From: Planococcus halotolerans
GTDB lineage: Bacteria; Bacillota; Bacilli; Bacillales_A; Planococcaceae
DNA length: 64,000 bases
Assembly (NCBI RefSeq): GCF_003289955.1
Contig: NZ_QLZR01000009.1
Location: forward strand, 44,661-108,660
Direction of reading: 5' to 3'
Below are positions 38,986-48,500 of the stretch, in pieces. The notes below the pieces were generated by a model. It worked only from the letters and a program-made list of their open reading frames with translations, did no database searches and was not told the DNA's origin. Within the stretch, counting starts at the first letter, position 1; each line of letters starts with the position of its first letter. The translations under genes and the position numbers were made by a program.

Positions 38986-40206
38986 TTGGGGGAAAGTACA
39001 GTATTGCATCTGCCGGCACGCATTACGCTGTCAGCAGAAGAGGCACCAAATACGGATGTGGATCTCGAAAAGATTAATCGGCATACCTTGGAGCCGGTTG
39101 AAGCAGCTGAAATTTTTACATTCAGCGGGAATTGTTCCAATGATCGAATGGATTCGCACTTTACGCGGATGGATCCACTCACAACGCTTCGCAATTATGC
39201 GGATGACCTGAAAAACGGGGTCAGCCTGCAGGAAGGGCATAACGTTTACGTGAATCCGTACGGCCGCTCCTATGATGGAGAGGTCAAAACGATAGGTGAC
39301 GAGACTGGCCTATCGAACGCAGTCCGTGGCAGCTGGTACATCATGCGAGGGGTCACAGCAAACGGGAACAAAACCGACGATACCATCAGACAGATAAAAG
39401 CGGGAATTGTCCGGGACATGTCAGTTGGATTTTCAGGCGGATCATATCGATGCGGCAGCTGCGGAAAGGATTTATGGAATTCGGATTGTCCGCATATTCC
39501 GGGGCTTGAAGATGAGAATGGCCGCATATCCTTTGCTTGGATCGTGGATGCGCGACTTCGGGAAGTCTCGACCGTTTATAAAGGGTCAACGCCAGGAGCG
39601 TATATCGACAAAGCGCGGGAGTATGTGAAGCAAGGTCAAATGGAAATAGACAAAGTGCATCAATTGGAGCAGCGATTCAACGTTCGTTTGGACGATGGAA
39701 GCCGCTCCTTTTATATTGCAGAAAAGAAGAAGGGAACAGGGTCAAACATGGATTTATTAGAACAAATGAGAACGGCCATTAAAGAAAACAAAATCGAAAA
39801 GCGCTCAGTTTATGAGTTGCTGGGTACGGAGGGCGAGAAATTCCGTCAGCCGGATGATATTGCCATCCGCAATGAACTTGGTGATGCAGCCAGCGTTGAT
39901 GGCGTGAAGAAAATGAAAGAAGAAGCGGAGCAGGGCCGTCAATACCTTGCTGATTTAGTCGACAGAGCAGTGGAAGCGCGTGTGCGTGCCCAAGGCGAAG
40001 GATTCAAAGCAGAGCCTTACAAAAATATGCTCTCCCGTTCTGCAGATATCGAATACATCAAGTCTGAGATTGAGTCTTATGATGCGATGGCAGCGGAGCG
40101 GTTCACGCCAGGACGCCAGACGGAAGCAGAAATACTTAAAGCCCGCCAGCAGGGCGGCGATGATGATGTCATCGTATCTGAAACATATAAAGGAGTTGGG
40201 CAATAA
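38986..40206 (+). CDS. Prohead protease with zinc-like insert
   Basis: 406 residues. The first about 210 resemble S78 prohead proteases: histidine in SLQEGHN, serine in RDMSVGFS and glutamate in LREVSTVYKG. A C-G-S-C-G...C-P-H segment (about 150-170) may bind zinc. The remaining helical part (about 240-400) looks like a scaffold. TTG 38986 gives good spacing to AGGAGGTG; the ATG at 38980 is too close. It should cut scaffold during head maturation. Confidence 0.7.
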   Translation: MGESTVLHLPARITLSAEEAPNTDVDLEKINRHTLEPVEAAEIFTFSGNCSNDRMDSHFTRMDPLTTLRNYADDLKNGVSLQEGHNVYVNPYGRSYDGEVKTIGDETGLSNAVRGSWYIMRGVTANGNKTDDTIRQIKAGIVRDMSVGFSGGSYRCGSCGKDLWNSDCPHIPGLEDENGRISFAWIVDARLREVSTVYKGSTPGAYIDKAREYVKQGQMEIDKVHQLEQRFNVRLDDGSRSFYIAEKKKGTGSNMDLLEQMRTAIKENKIEKRSVYELLGTEGEKFRQPDDIAIRNELGDAASVDGVKKMKEEAEQGRQYLADLVDRAVEARVRAQGEGFKAEPYKNMLSRSADIEYIKSEIESYDAMAAERFTPGRQTEAEILKARQQGGDDDVIVSETYKGVGQ

Positions 40207-40613
40207 TGATCAACAAACGTGGTGGGGTTGTACCCGATAGTTTTGGCTTGTCACTTACAGTATTCGCGCAAGATGCGACAGCAGCTGCTCCGGTAAAAGC
40301 CGGTGCACCTTTGAAGCTCGCTACTACTGGAGCTTATCACGCGGTGAAATGCGCTGATGGTGATGCAGTAGAGCTTGTTGCGAAGCATACAGTAACGGAT
40401 CCGGATGCGCCGCTTGGCGTACATGCTTATGGATTCTCACGCAATGCTGAATTTAAGTATTCAGGAGCGGTCGCAGTTGGAAATTCAATTGTGGCAGACG
40501 CTAATGGCGGCGTAAAAGCAGCAGTCGATGGCGCAGGAGCAGCAGTGGACAATGGAACATTTGTGGCGTTAGTAAATACAGCGAAAGGCACAGTAGAAGT
40601 ACTGTTGCCATAA
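40206..40613 (+). CDS. Head decoration protein
   Basis: 135 residues, Ala/Gly/Val-rich, beta-strand pattern (APVKAGAPLKLATTGAYHAV), in the position of capsid cement/decoration (DUF2190-like) proteins between protease and major capsid. ATG overlaps the preceding stop. GGAGTTGGG upstream. Confidence 0.65.
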   Translation: MINKRGGVVPDSFGLSLTVFAQDATAAAPVKAGAPLKLATTGAYHAVKCADGDAVELVAKHTVTDPDAPLGVHAYGFSRNAEFKYSGAVAVGNSIVADANGGVKAAVDGAGAAVDNGTFVALVNTAKGTVEVLLP

Positions 40614-40626
40614 TGGAGGGGAAATA

Positions 40627-41718
40627 ATGGAATTCAAACACAAGATTAAAAACAGCCGCGGGGAAGTAATTGAATTAAAGAACGGTTCGGACCTTAAATC
40701 AGCCATTAAGGATGCAGCAGGAGCGGATGGCCGCATTGCCGGTCAAGCGCAGGACCTCATGAGCAAAAACAGCTCAGCGACATTCCGCGCTTACCTGGAT
40801 CAGCAGGCGATTACGGTTAAAGATGCAATTCGTTCTCTTGGTTTTGCTGATGTTGGACCGATGCAAGCACGCGCTTTATATGAAAACGACAACACAAAGC
40901 CGCTCTTTAACGCAGTTCTGGAAGATGGCTTCCGTGAAGGATATTTGGCTGCCGGCCGTGCAAGCGAACTGGTTGCTCAAACGATTTCAATGGATCAGAT
41001 GTCTTATCAGTACTACGAAATTGAAAACAAGGAAAACGACGATCTTGACCTGAGCTTGGTCGGTCAGGGTGCACCAATTCCAGTCGTTACAATCAAGCTG
41101 GATACGAACCACACCATCTTCGTTTACAAACGTGGTGGCGGTATTGAAATCACGGACGAAGCGAAGTCAATGCGCTTCGATATGCTCGCTTTGCACTTGC
41201 GCAAACGTGGCCTTCAGATGGGCCGCACGGACGAGAAGCTGGCAATTGCCCGCCTATTGAACGGCTACTTCAAAGACGGTACCGATGCCGCTCCGACAAT
41301 TGGCGTTAAGACAGCCAATGACTGGAAGATGTCGGATATCTGGTACGCAGCACAGCACGGAAACCAGGAACACGGCTTTACTTATAACCGCGCTGTCATG
41401 AACCTGGCGACTGCAGAGAAATGGGCGACGATGAAAGAGGACAACGGCCAAATGATCTTCTTGAACGAGCTGAAAAAAGGCGATATGCCCGATATGCTGC
41501 GTATGGCGCCATTTATTTCGGAATCTATTCCGGATAACCGCATCATGGTCGTTGATACACGCTTTGCATTGGCAGAATACCAATACAAGCCATTCTCTGT
41601 TGAAAACGAACGCAACGCGAAGACGCAGGTGGAAGGTTCATACGCCACTGTCACTTCTGACTATGTGCCATTCGATAAGAATGCCCGCATGATCATCAAA
41701 CTGGATTCTGTACGATAA
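40627..41718 (+). CDS. Major capsid protein
   Basis: 363 residues with HK97-like character: an N-terminal charged arm, then the conserved core (YYEIENKENDDLDLSLVGQG; FVYKRGGGIEITDEAKSM). Strong GGAGGGG precedes the ATG and codon use is highly optimised (many Lys/Arg/Thr codons like host ribosomal genes), fitting an abundant protein. Located after protease and decoration proteins. Confidence 0.85.
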   Translation: MEFKHKIKNSRGEVIELKNGSDLKSAIKDAAGADGRIAGQAQDLMSKNSSATFRAYLDQQAITVKDAIRSLGFADVGPMQARALYENDNTKPLFNAVLEDGFREGYLAAGRASELVAQTISMDQMSYQYYEIENKENDDLDLSLVGQGAPIPVVTIKLDTNHTIFVYKRGGGIEITDEAKSMRFDMLALHLRKRGLQMGRTDEKLAIARLLNGYFKDGTDAAPTIGVKTANDWKMSDIWYAAQHGNQEHGFTYNRAVMNLATAEKWATMKEDNGQMIFLNELKKGDMPDMLRMAPFISESIPDNRIMVVDTRFALAEYQYKPFSVENERNAKTQVEGSYATVTSDYVPFDKNARMIIKLDSVR

Positions 41719-41731
41719 GGGGGAGAGCCTA

Positions 41732-42091
41732 GTGGCTAAGATAGACACAGCAAATGAAATCGTTGAAGAATTTCCGAATAAAGGCTTCGATGCCGAGCAG
41801 CTAAAAGAAGAAAATACGCAGGAAGAGCTGGATCAGCTTCAGCAAGACCTGAGAGCGGAGCGGGAAGGAACAGGGGATAAAACCTCTGAGCCTTCTGAAA
41901 CTCCAGCACCTGAAGCGTCTGCAGCTCCAGCCAAAGAATCTGCAAAGAAATACAAACTGAAGGATCCCGAGACTTCCTACCAGGAAGTCGGCTTCACATT
42001 AGCGGATGATCAGGAAAAGGAGCTGCCAGAGAATCCTTCTTCATTCCTGCTGGGCTATATTCGTTCTGGCTTTATTGTCGAGGTGAAATGA
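41732..42091 (+). CDS. YqbF-like head protein
   Basis: 119 residues from a GTG. A Pro/Ala/Glu-rich linker (about 50-70) precedes a C-terminal domain (KYKLKDPETSYQEVGFTLAD; FIVEVK) like YqbF of the skin element. It lies between capsid and connector genes; role not known. Confidence 0.55.
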   Translation: MAKIDTANEIVEEFPNKGFDAEQLKEENTQEELDQLQQDLRAEREGTGDKTSEPSETPAPEASAAPAKESAKKYKLKDPETSYQEVGFTLADDQEKELPENPSSFLLGYIRSGFIVEVK

Positions 42092-42092
42092 T

Positions 42093-42506
42093 ATGGGGTT
42101 TGCAACAACGGTTGAAGTAAAGGACCGAGTGTCTTTCGAAGAACTCAATACGATGGATGATGCCAAGCTGACAGTATTAATTGAGCGGGCGGAGCGGTGG
42201 ATCAAGCGATTCACCGGCCGCAGCTTTTCAGAAGAGAGGGATCCGGACAAATTGGCGGATTTACGGCACGCAACTGTTCTCCTTGTTGAGTATCTATGGT
42301 TCCAGGACCAGCCGGATATGAAGGAAGAGGCATTTGATAACGTTCAGACCGAGAAAATCGGTTCGTATTCCTATACTAAGAATGCGAAGCCGGGTGAAGC
42401 GACAGGTGTAGTGGAATTGGATCAAATCCTTTTTTCATTACGCCCTTCTGCTGACTTGAAGCCGATGTTCTTTTCGACATTCGGACCCGGTGGTGGAACG
42501 CGATGA
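42093..42506 (+). CDS. Head-tail connector, YqbG-like
   Basis: 137 residues with helical adaptor pattern (DDAKLTVLIERAERWIKRF) of gp6/YqbG adaptors that extend the portal. Its ATG is one base after the previous stop and the end overlaps the next gene by 4 bases. Confidence 0.65.
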   Translation: MGFATTVEVKDRVSFEELNTMDDAKLTVLIERAERWIKRFTGRSFSEERDPDKLADLRHATVLLVEYLWFQDQPDMKEEAFDNVQTEKIGSYSYTKNAKPGEATGVVELDQILFSLRPSADLKPMFFSTFGPGGGTR

Positions 42507-42874
42507 GCTTGCGCCGCTTATTGATCCATACCTGTACGACTACAACGCCCGGCCAGAAAACAGGCGAAACGGAATATGGCAAGCCCATCTATGGGACTGT
42601 AACGAAAGAAAATGTTCCTTGCCGCTCCGATCTGATTCAGCAGTTCAAGTCTACGGATATGTACGGAACAGATGTCATTTCGAAAAATATGCTGTTCCTG
42701 GAACCGGATGAGGACTTCACTGAACAAACTCGCTTCTCAAACATCCGGGACAAGGAAGGGAACATCCTTCTGGAAGGCAGCTATACAATCGACGACAGCA
42801 AGCCCGCTTATGGACGTAAGCGACTGCATCATCATGAAGTCTCTTTGAAAAAGGAGAGTGATTCAAGTGGCTAA
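42503..42874 (+). CDS. Head closure protein, YqbH/XkdH-like
   Basis: 123 residues, strand-rich (LIHTCTTTTPGQKTGETEYG), in the position of the stopper proteins of SPP1 gp16 and XkdH type. ATGA overlap with the previous gene. Confidence 0.6.
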   Translation: MSLRRLLIHTCTTTTPGQKTGETEYGKPIYGTVTKENVPCRSDLIQQFKSTDMYGTDVISKNMLFLEPDEDFTEQTRFSNIRDKEGNILLEGSYTIDDSKPAYGRKRLHHHEVSLKKESDSSG

Positions 42875-43289
42875 TGGCGCAATGAGTTTCAACTTCAAAA
42901 TGCCGGAGGAGCTGATGGAACAGTTCTCGGAATCGAACTTGAAGAAGGCCCGTACAAAGGCTGTTGAAGCCGCTGGAATGGTTTGGGCAGATGAAACAAA
43001 AGAGATCGTCATGGAAGACGATCACATTAATACGTCTTTGTTCATCAATTCCATCGGATATGTGACGGGTTTCGCCGGCAATTCAGAAGGTCCGCGGGCA
43101 ACTGAAGGCGACGTCGTTCATGAAATCACCGATGAAGGCGGCAAAACAACCCTTCAAATCGGTTCTGCAGTGAGTTATGCGCCTGTACTTGAGAAGAGAT
43201 ATAACTTGATGGCGCGAGGGTTGGACCGGGCGCAAGAACGGATGAACCGTGTAGCGGACCATCAAATCAAAACCATACTGAAAATCTAA
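42867..43289 (+). CDS. HK97 gp10-like tail completion protein
   Basis: 140 residues. MEEDD-like central helix and IGSAVSYAPVLEKRYNLMAR is the gp10/YqbI pattern. GTG 42867 is chosen as AAGGAGA runs into the GTG at 42858. It overlaps the previous gene by 8 bases. Confidence 0.65.
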   Translation: MANGAMSFNFKMPEELMEQFSESNLKKARTKAVEAAGMVWADETKEIVMEDDHINTSLFINSIGYVTGFAGNSEGPRATEGDVVHEITDEGGKTTLQIGSAVSYAPVLEKRYNLMARGLDRAQERMNRVADHQIKTILKI

Positions 43290-43300
43290 GGAGGATTTGA

Positions 43301-43654
43301 ATGATTGATTATATAGATTCAATTCCTCCGGTTTTTCGGTTCTTTAAAGCACGCACCGATCTTCATGTAGATGCAAACACCTTCCAGTCGAACATCACGG
43401 ATGGCCTGCTCGTTCGTTCTGCAGGCGGCGTCGGCTTTACCCGCATTCAGATGATCTTCCGCTCCAAAGATGAAGCGGCGGCCATGGCAGGGCTTATTTC
43501 CTGCATGAATATGCTGGAGCGGGAAGCCGCAGCCATTACAGGATTGAGAGGCAGCTGGTGTGAACGTGAAGGGAATCCTGTTCCGTCGAAAGATGAAGAG
43601 ACAGGAGCTTTTGAAGCGTGGGTTTATATGAGATTGGAACACTTAGAAGCATAG
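43301..43654 (+). CDS. Tail terminator-like protein, YqbJ/XkdJ position
   Basis: 117 residues with a mixed pattern (TRIQMIFRSKDEAAAMAGLI; WVYMRLEHLE) in the position of tail-completion proteins before the tail tube. AAGGAGG upstream. Confidence 0.55.
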   Translation: MIDYIDSIPPVFRFFKARTDLHVDANTFQSNITDGLLVRSAGGVGFTRIQMIFRSKDEAAAMAGLISCMNMLEREAAAITGLRGSWCEREGNPVPSKDEETGAFEAWVYMRLEHLEA

Positions 43655-43666
43655 GAGGAAACAAAG

Positions 43667-43903
43667 ATGGCAGATAATACTAAGCTCGAAAAGAAAGCTA
43701 CAGAGTCTCGCAAGATTGTTTGCAAGGGGCCTGCTGATAAAAATAGCGGCGCTACAATTCTCCGATTGCCTGAAGAAGGCACGAAGAAGAAGCCCTTTGA
43801 TATTTACGAGGGTCAGACGCTAATCGTTGGGCGCGAAGTATCAGAAGAAACAGCAAAAAGGTTATTGGATATGAAATCATGGAAATTCGAGGAGGTTAAG
43901 TAA
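43667..43903 (+). CDS. Small tail-region protein
   Basis: 78 residues, charged, strand-rich C-terminus (EGQTLIVGREVSEETAKRLL). Its stop shares a base with the tail tube ATG. Family not recognised. Confidence 0.5.
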   Translation: MADNTKLEKKATESRKIVCKGPADKNSGATILRLPEEGTKKKPFDIYEGQTLIVGREVSEETAKRLLDMKSWKFEEVK

Positions 43904-44718
43904 TGACACCGGATATCTTCAATGTAAACTCAGAAAACTTTGTAGGCGGCCCAGGTCGCCTTGTGGTTGCAGACCTAGCAATAGCTGCTCCAACAAAAAT
44001 CAGTGACGTAATGGATACGACGACACCTTACAATTTAAAGAACGGGTGGCGGGATCTTGGTGCAACCAATGATGGAATCTCGATTTCACGTGGATTCTCT
44101 ACAGAAGACTTCGAAGTGGATCAAGTGATGGGGCCAGCGGATACAGAGGTTACCGGATATACACATTCACTTTCAACAAGTTTGGCGGAGAACACGCTTA
44201 TCAATCGCCAGCTCGCATTGGTTGGTGGCGAAATCATTGAAACACCAGCTGAACTTGGAGCTGCTCAGGCACTTGCAGGTGCCTTGGCAGTTGGTGCAAG
44301 AATTGTCACGCTAACAACAGCGGATGTCGCTTTTAAAGCAGGCGGGTGGTTGCAATTCACTGGTGGGGAAATGAAGAAAATTGTATCGGTCGATGGGACT
44401 AGCGTTGTATTGGAATCGGGCGTAGAGAAAGCGTATGCGACTACCGACAGTGTTTCTCCAATCACTTCTTTGCCAACAAAACGCATTGGCTATGGTACGA
44501 AGCGCGATGTGCCATTCCAGCGTTATGCACTGATTAGCCAGAAGAAAGACGGTTCTCTTTATATGGCCGTTATCCGCAAAGCTCAGGTCACAGGGGACGA
44601 CAAAGAGCAAAGTTTCAATAAATCCAAACGGGTATTGCCGCTTTCACTTACTGCATTCCCTGAAGATGGCATTGCGGACGAAGAGAACGTGTATTACGAA
44701 ATCGAAGAATCTATCTAA
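43903..44718 (+). CDS. Major tail tube protein
   Basis: 271 residues, beta-rich (GPGRLVVADLAIAAPTKISD; NLKNGWRDLGATNDGISISR), typical of siphovirus tail tube proteins. Placed before the tail chaperone and tape measure genes. GAGGAGG lies upstream in the previous gene. Confidence 0.75.
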   Translation: MTPDIFNVNSENFVGGPGRLVVADLAIAAPTKISDVMDTTTPYNLKNGWRDLGATNDGISISRGFSTEDFEVDQVMGPADTEVTGYTHSLSTSLAENTLINRQLALVGGEIIETPAELGAAQALAGALAVGARIVTLTTADVAFKAGGWLQFTGGEMKKIVSVDGTSVVLESGVEKAYATTDSVSPITSLPTKRIGYGTKRDVPFQRYALISQKKDGSLYMAVIRKAQVTGDDKEQSFNKSKRVLPLSLTAFPEDGIADEENVYYEIEESI

Positions 44719-44736
44719 TCGGGAGGAAACTTTTCT

Positions 44737-45222
44737 ATGGCAGCAAATAAATTAAAATCTTTGGATATTAACGAAACAATCGGCAGCATCACTTTAACGG
44801 ATAGGGAAACGTCAATTGACGTTCCTCGTCTTGATATCTCTAAAATCATACGGATTGTGAAATTCATCGGGACAGACGGTATCCGGATTTATAGTCGCCT
44901 CCGCGAGCTCCTTCAAAACGACGAACTCACTTCCTTCGAGAGAATCATTGCAGTCGTTGAGGAATTGAAGGAAGAGCAGCTCATCCGTGTCGTCGCAATT
45001 ATATTGGACATTGATGATAAAGAAGCCTTGAAACTGGATTTAAACGAAATATTGGATGTGCTTATTGTACTTTCCGATAACACGAATTTAGACAAAACTT
45101 TTACCCAAGTCCGGACCCTGGCGAAGAAGATGTTCCAGGTGGAGATTCCGGACTTCCAGACGATCATTCAGGAACGGTTCCCGGCAGCGGAAACGGAAAC
45201 CGTGACGGTGGAAGTCGGTTAG
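44737..45222 (+). CDS. Tail assembly chaperone, short form
   Basis: 161 residues, helical and acidic, in the gpG position between tube and tape measure. GGGAGGAAA precedes the ATG. Its stop at 45220 is bypassed by an open -1 frame that continues to 45542 and has no start of its own, as in gpG/gpGT systems. Confidence 0.75.
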   Translation: MAANKLKSLDINETIGSITLTDRETSIDVPRLDISKIIRIVKFIGTDGIRIYSRLRELLQNDELTSFERIIAVVEELKEEQLIRVVAIILDIDDKEALKLDLNEILDVLIVLSDNTNLDKTFTQVRTLAKKMFQVEIPDFQTIIQERFPAAETETVTVEVG

Positions 45223-45542
45223 ACTTTGATGAGTTCATCGATCAGCTCATCAAACAGATTGGCTTAGTATCGTCCCACTTTGGCTACAAGGAAGAATACG
45301 TTCTCGGGCATACCGCTGACTGGCTCAGACGCAAATACGAGCAGGCAGTTGAAGAAAAATACAATGCCAGCCGGGAGCGCTCGGTTGAAGGTTTCAACGG
45401 CCTGAGATTGTTGGTCGATAGCATGTTCAATCAAGGGAAAGGGTTTAATGAAATCCTTCCTACGTTTAAAGAACTGAATAAAAAAGAAGTGAAAGCTAAG
45501 AAAGATAATTTTGTGGGCGGAACTTGGTGGAAGTCGGAGTAA
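45222..45542 (+). CDS. Tail chaperone frameshift extension
   Basis: An open frame of 106 codons from DFDEFIDQLIKQIGL to FVGGTWWKSE, in the -1 frame of the preceding gene. It lacks an ATG/GTG/TTG with a ribosome-binding site near its beginning and is open far into the upstream gene, so it should be made as a fusion by -1 frameshifting before 45220. No classic X-XXY-YYZ heptamer is visible; GGAAACGGAAAC at 45189-45200 is the nearest oddity. Confidence 0.7.
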   Translation, partial: DFDEFIDQLIKQIGLVSSHFGYKEEYVLGHTADWLRRKYEQAVEEKYNASRERSVEGFNGLRLLVDSMFNQGKGFNEILPTFKELNKKEVKAKKDNFVGGTWWKSE

Positions 45543-45584
45543 TTATTCCGGCTTTTTTATTTTGTCCTGGAAAGGAGGGGGAAC

Positions 45585-48500
45585 ATGGCGACGAATGGGA
45601 AGAGCAATATCGAAGTAACAGCGGATACCAGGAAAGCGCGGAAAACGATGGGGGATTTCTTCCGGGACATCGAAAACTCCGGAAGAAGATTCAATCAGGT
45701 CCTGAACAGTTTGGATCCATTCAATGATCTGCAGAGGGATGCCGTCCGAACATCGAGAGAAATGGATGAGCTACGTGATGCAGCAAGACGCTTGGATTCC
45801 GGATTGGATAACTTAGGAGACGGGAATAACCTAGACGATTTAACGCGTGACTTGGACACTGCTGACCGCAATATGGATGACTTGGAAGCCAGCACAAGTA
45901 ACGTCGATGCTGCTTTGAATAACGCAAGGCGGGAAGTTGAGGACTTCGGCGATGCGTCAGTTCGTGAATCTCGTGAGGCAGAGGGTTCTTTCGGAAGACT
46001 TGGTGAAACGGCCAAAAGAATTGGTGGAGTTTTGATTGCAGCTTTTGCCGTCGATAAAATTAAAGACTTCGCCACGGACTTGGCAGCCACCGCTGGATCT
46101 GCGCAAGCAGTGAAAGCTCAGTTCTCAACTGTTTTCGGAGATATGGAAAGTGAAGCTGCAGAGCGCTTAGGCGCAATAGCGGGAGAAGCTTCTATTCTAG
46201 AAAACCGTATGAAAGAAAGCTTCGCCAAAATCGCAGCATTCGCCAAAACTGGCGGTATGGACACAGCCGATTCATTGAATCTTGCTGATCGGTCGATGCG
46301 AGCCATCGCAGACAGTGCAGCTTTCTATGATAAATCGCTGGAAGACACAACTGAAAGTTTGCAGTCGTTCTTGAAAGGAAACTTCGAGAACGACGCAGCT
46401 CTCGGGTTATCAGCTACTGAAACCACCCGGAATGCAGCTGCAAACGATTTATACGGGAAGTCTTTCAAGGACTTATCGGAATCACAGAAGCAGCTGACAC
46501 TCCTGCAGATGGTCGAAGATGCCAACAAAGTTTCTGGAGCATTCGGACAGGCAGCTCGTGAATCTGATGGATGGGAAAACGTAACAGGGAACATGAAACA
46601 AGCCTGGACAGATTTTAAAGCTGTGATTGGAGAGCCATTTCTTGACGTTGCTGTCACAGGTTTGAAGAACATGACAGCACTTGTTTCTGGGCTGGATACT
46701 GAGGCGATACGCGATAACATTGGCGGAGCTTTTAAATTCGTTGGTGGAATCGTCGGGACTGTCAAAGATAAGGTTGGAGAATTCGTGGATGCTTTTGGGG
46801 CTTTGCGCGACTTCTTGAAGGGCGATGAATCTGCAGAAAGTATATTATCTAGCTTTGGTGTGAATCCAGAAGAATTTAGTGACACCATTCAAATGGCAAA
46901 CATCATGAAGGAAGCCTTATCAAAAGTCTGGGACTCATTCAAAGATGGGAAGACTTACGTCGATGCAGTCTTTGCATTGTTCAAGAATGAAGACGGAACA
47001 GCTATAAGCCTCCTTCATCAAATGGGTTTAAAACCCGAAGAGATCCAGCCGATTATGGATGCGGTTCATGAGGTTCAAGCTGTTTTCGAAGACTTCGGTG
47101 AAAGGATAAAGACAGCGCTATCTCCAGCGAAAGAAGCAATTGAGGGTGTCTTCGCTTTATTCTTGAATATGGATGGAACAGCAATTTCAATCTTTCATGC
47201 ACTGGGCTTAAATCCAGAAGAAATTCAAAAAATTATGGATGCAGTTGACGACATTAAGCAATCCTTTTCGGACTTATGGTCTGAACTAATCGATCTTGCG
47301 AAAACGCATGGCGGAAACATGGCGCAGTATTGGACGCTGATTATTGACACTGCAGTGGCAGTATTCAAGTTATTAATGCCTTACATCAAGCCAGCGTTAG
47401 AGGCAGTATTTGTATTTGTATCTGGAATAGCAAAGAAAATTTCTGATTTTTGGAAATCTGATGGCGAACAACTGATGCAAGCGATCGGGAATGTATTCAA
47501 AGGAATTCTAGCAGTTATAGAATTTATCATGCCGCTTGTTCTCGGCATCATTAAAATAGTTTGGGGCAATATAAAAGGCGTCATTTCCGGAGCCTTAAAT
47601 GTCATTATGGGCATAGTAAAAATATTCTCCGGTTTATTTACTGGCGATTTTAAAAAGATGTGGGAAGGCTTGGTTCAAGTATTCAAGGGAGCAGTCGAAT
47701 TTATCTGGAATTTTATCCAGCTGACATTCTACGGCAAGATACTTGGAGGTGCAAAAGCATTCATTCTGACATTCCGCACATTCTTCGTGAATTTGTGGGC
47801 TGGGATAGTCCAGTTATTCAAAGGAAACGCAACAAATGCATTAAATATTATCAAAGGTGCATGGTCAGCTATTTCTGCATCGACACGATCAGTGTTCAAT
47901 AGTATATGGCAGTTCTTCCGTGACATTTTCATGTTTATTAAAAATGTCATTACCGGAGCAGTTTCTCTTTATTTCAAAATAATTTTCACGACTTGGAGTT
48001 CTATTTTCAACGTGACAAAAAATGTCTTCACGAATGTATGGAACTTTTTCAAATCAATCTTTACAACAATCCGCAATTTCATATCTGGATCAGCCTCGGG
48101 AATATTTAATAAGATTCGCGATACTTGGTCGGCTTTAAAAAATAATACAACCGGAGCGTTCCGTGATATTTTCAACGGTATTAAAACAAAGTTCACGGAC
48201 ATAGTGAACCTGGCGAAAGGCTTGCCGAAACGAATCGGTGATGGCATTGGTGCGATGGCTTCTAAAGTCACTTCGGGAGTCACGAAAGTCATCAATAAAT
48301 TGGCTTCTACTCTTGGCAAAGGAGTCAATGGTGTCATCGGTGGGGTCAACTGGGTACTTGGAAAAATTGGTGTCGATACAGATATACCTAAATGGTCGGT
48401 TCCTCAGTACGCTCAAGGTACGAAAGACCATCCAGGTGGATTAGCTATTGTTGGGGACGGTAAGGGCCGGAATAGCGGTAGTGAATTGATTCAAACGCCG

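Noticed and set aside
45182..45222. Classic -1 slippery heptamer
   Set aside because: No X-XXY-YYZ in frame was found; TTCCCGG and GGAAACG do not allow re-pairing at both sites.
46325..46888. 187-codon antisense ORF in the tape measure gene
   Set aside because: Low-complexity mirror of a helical region with no start signals.
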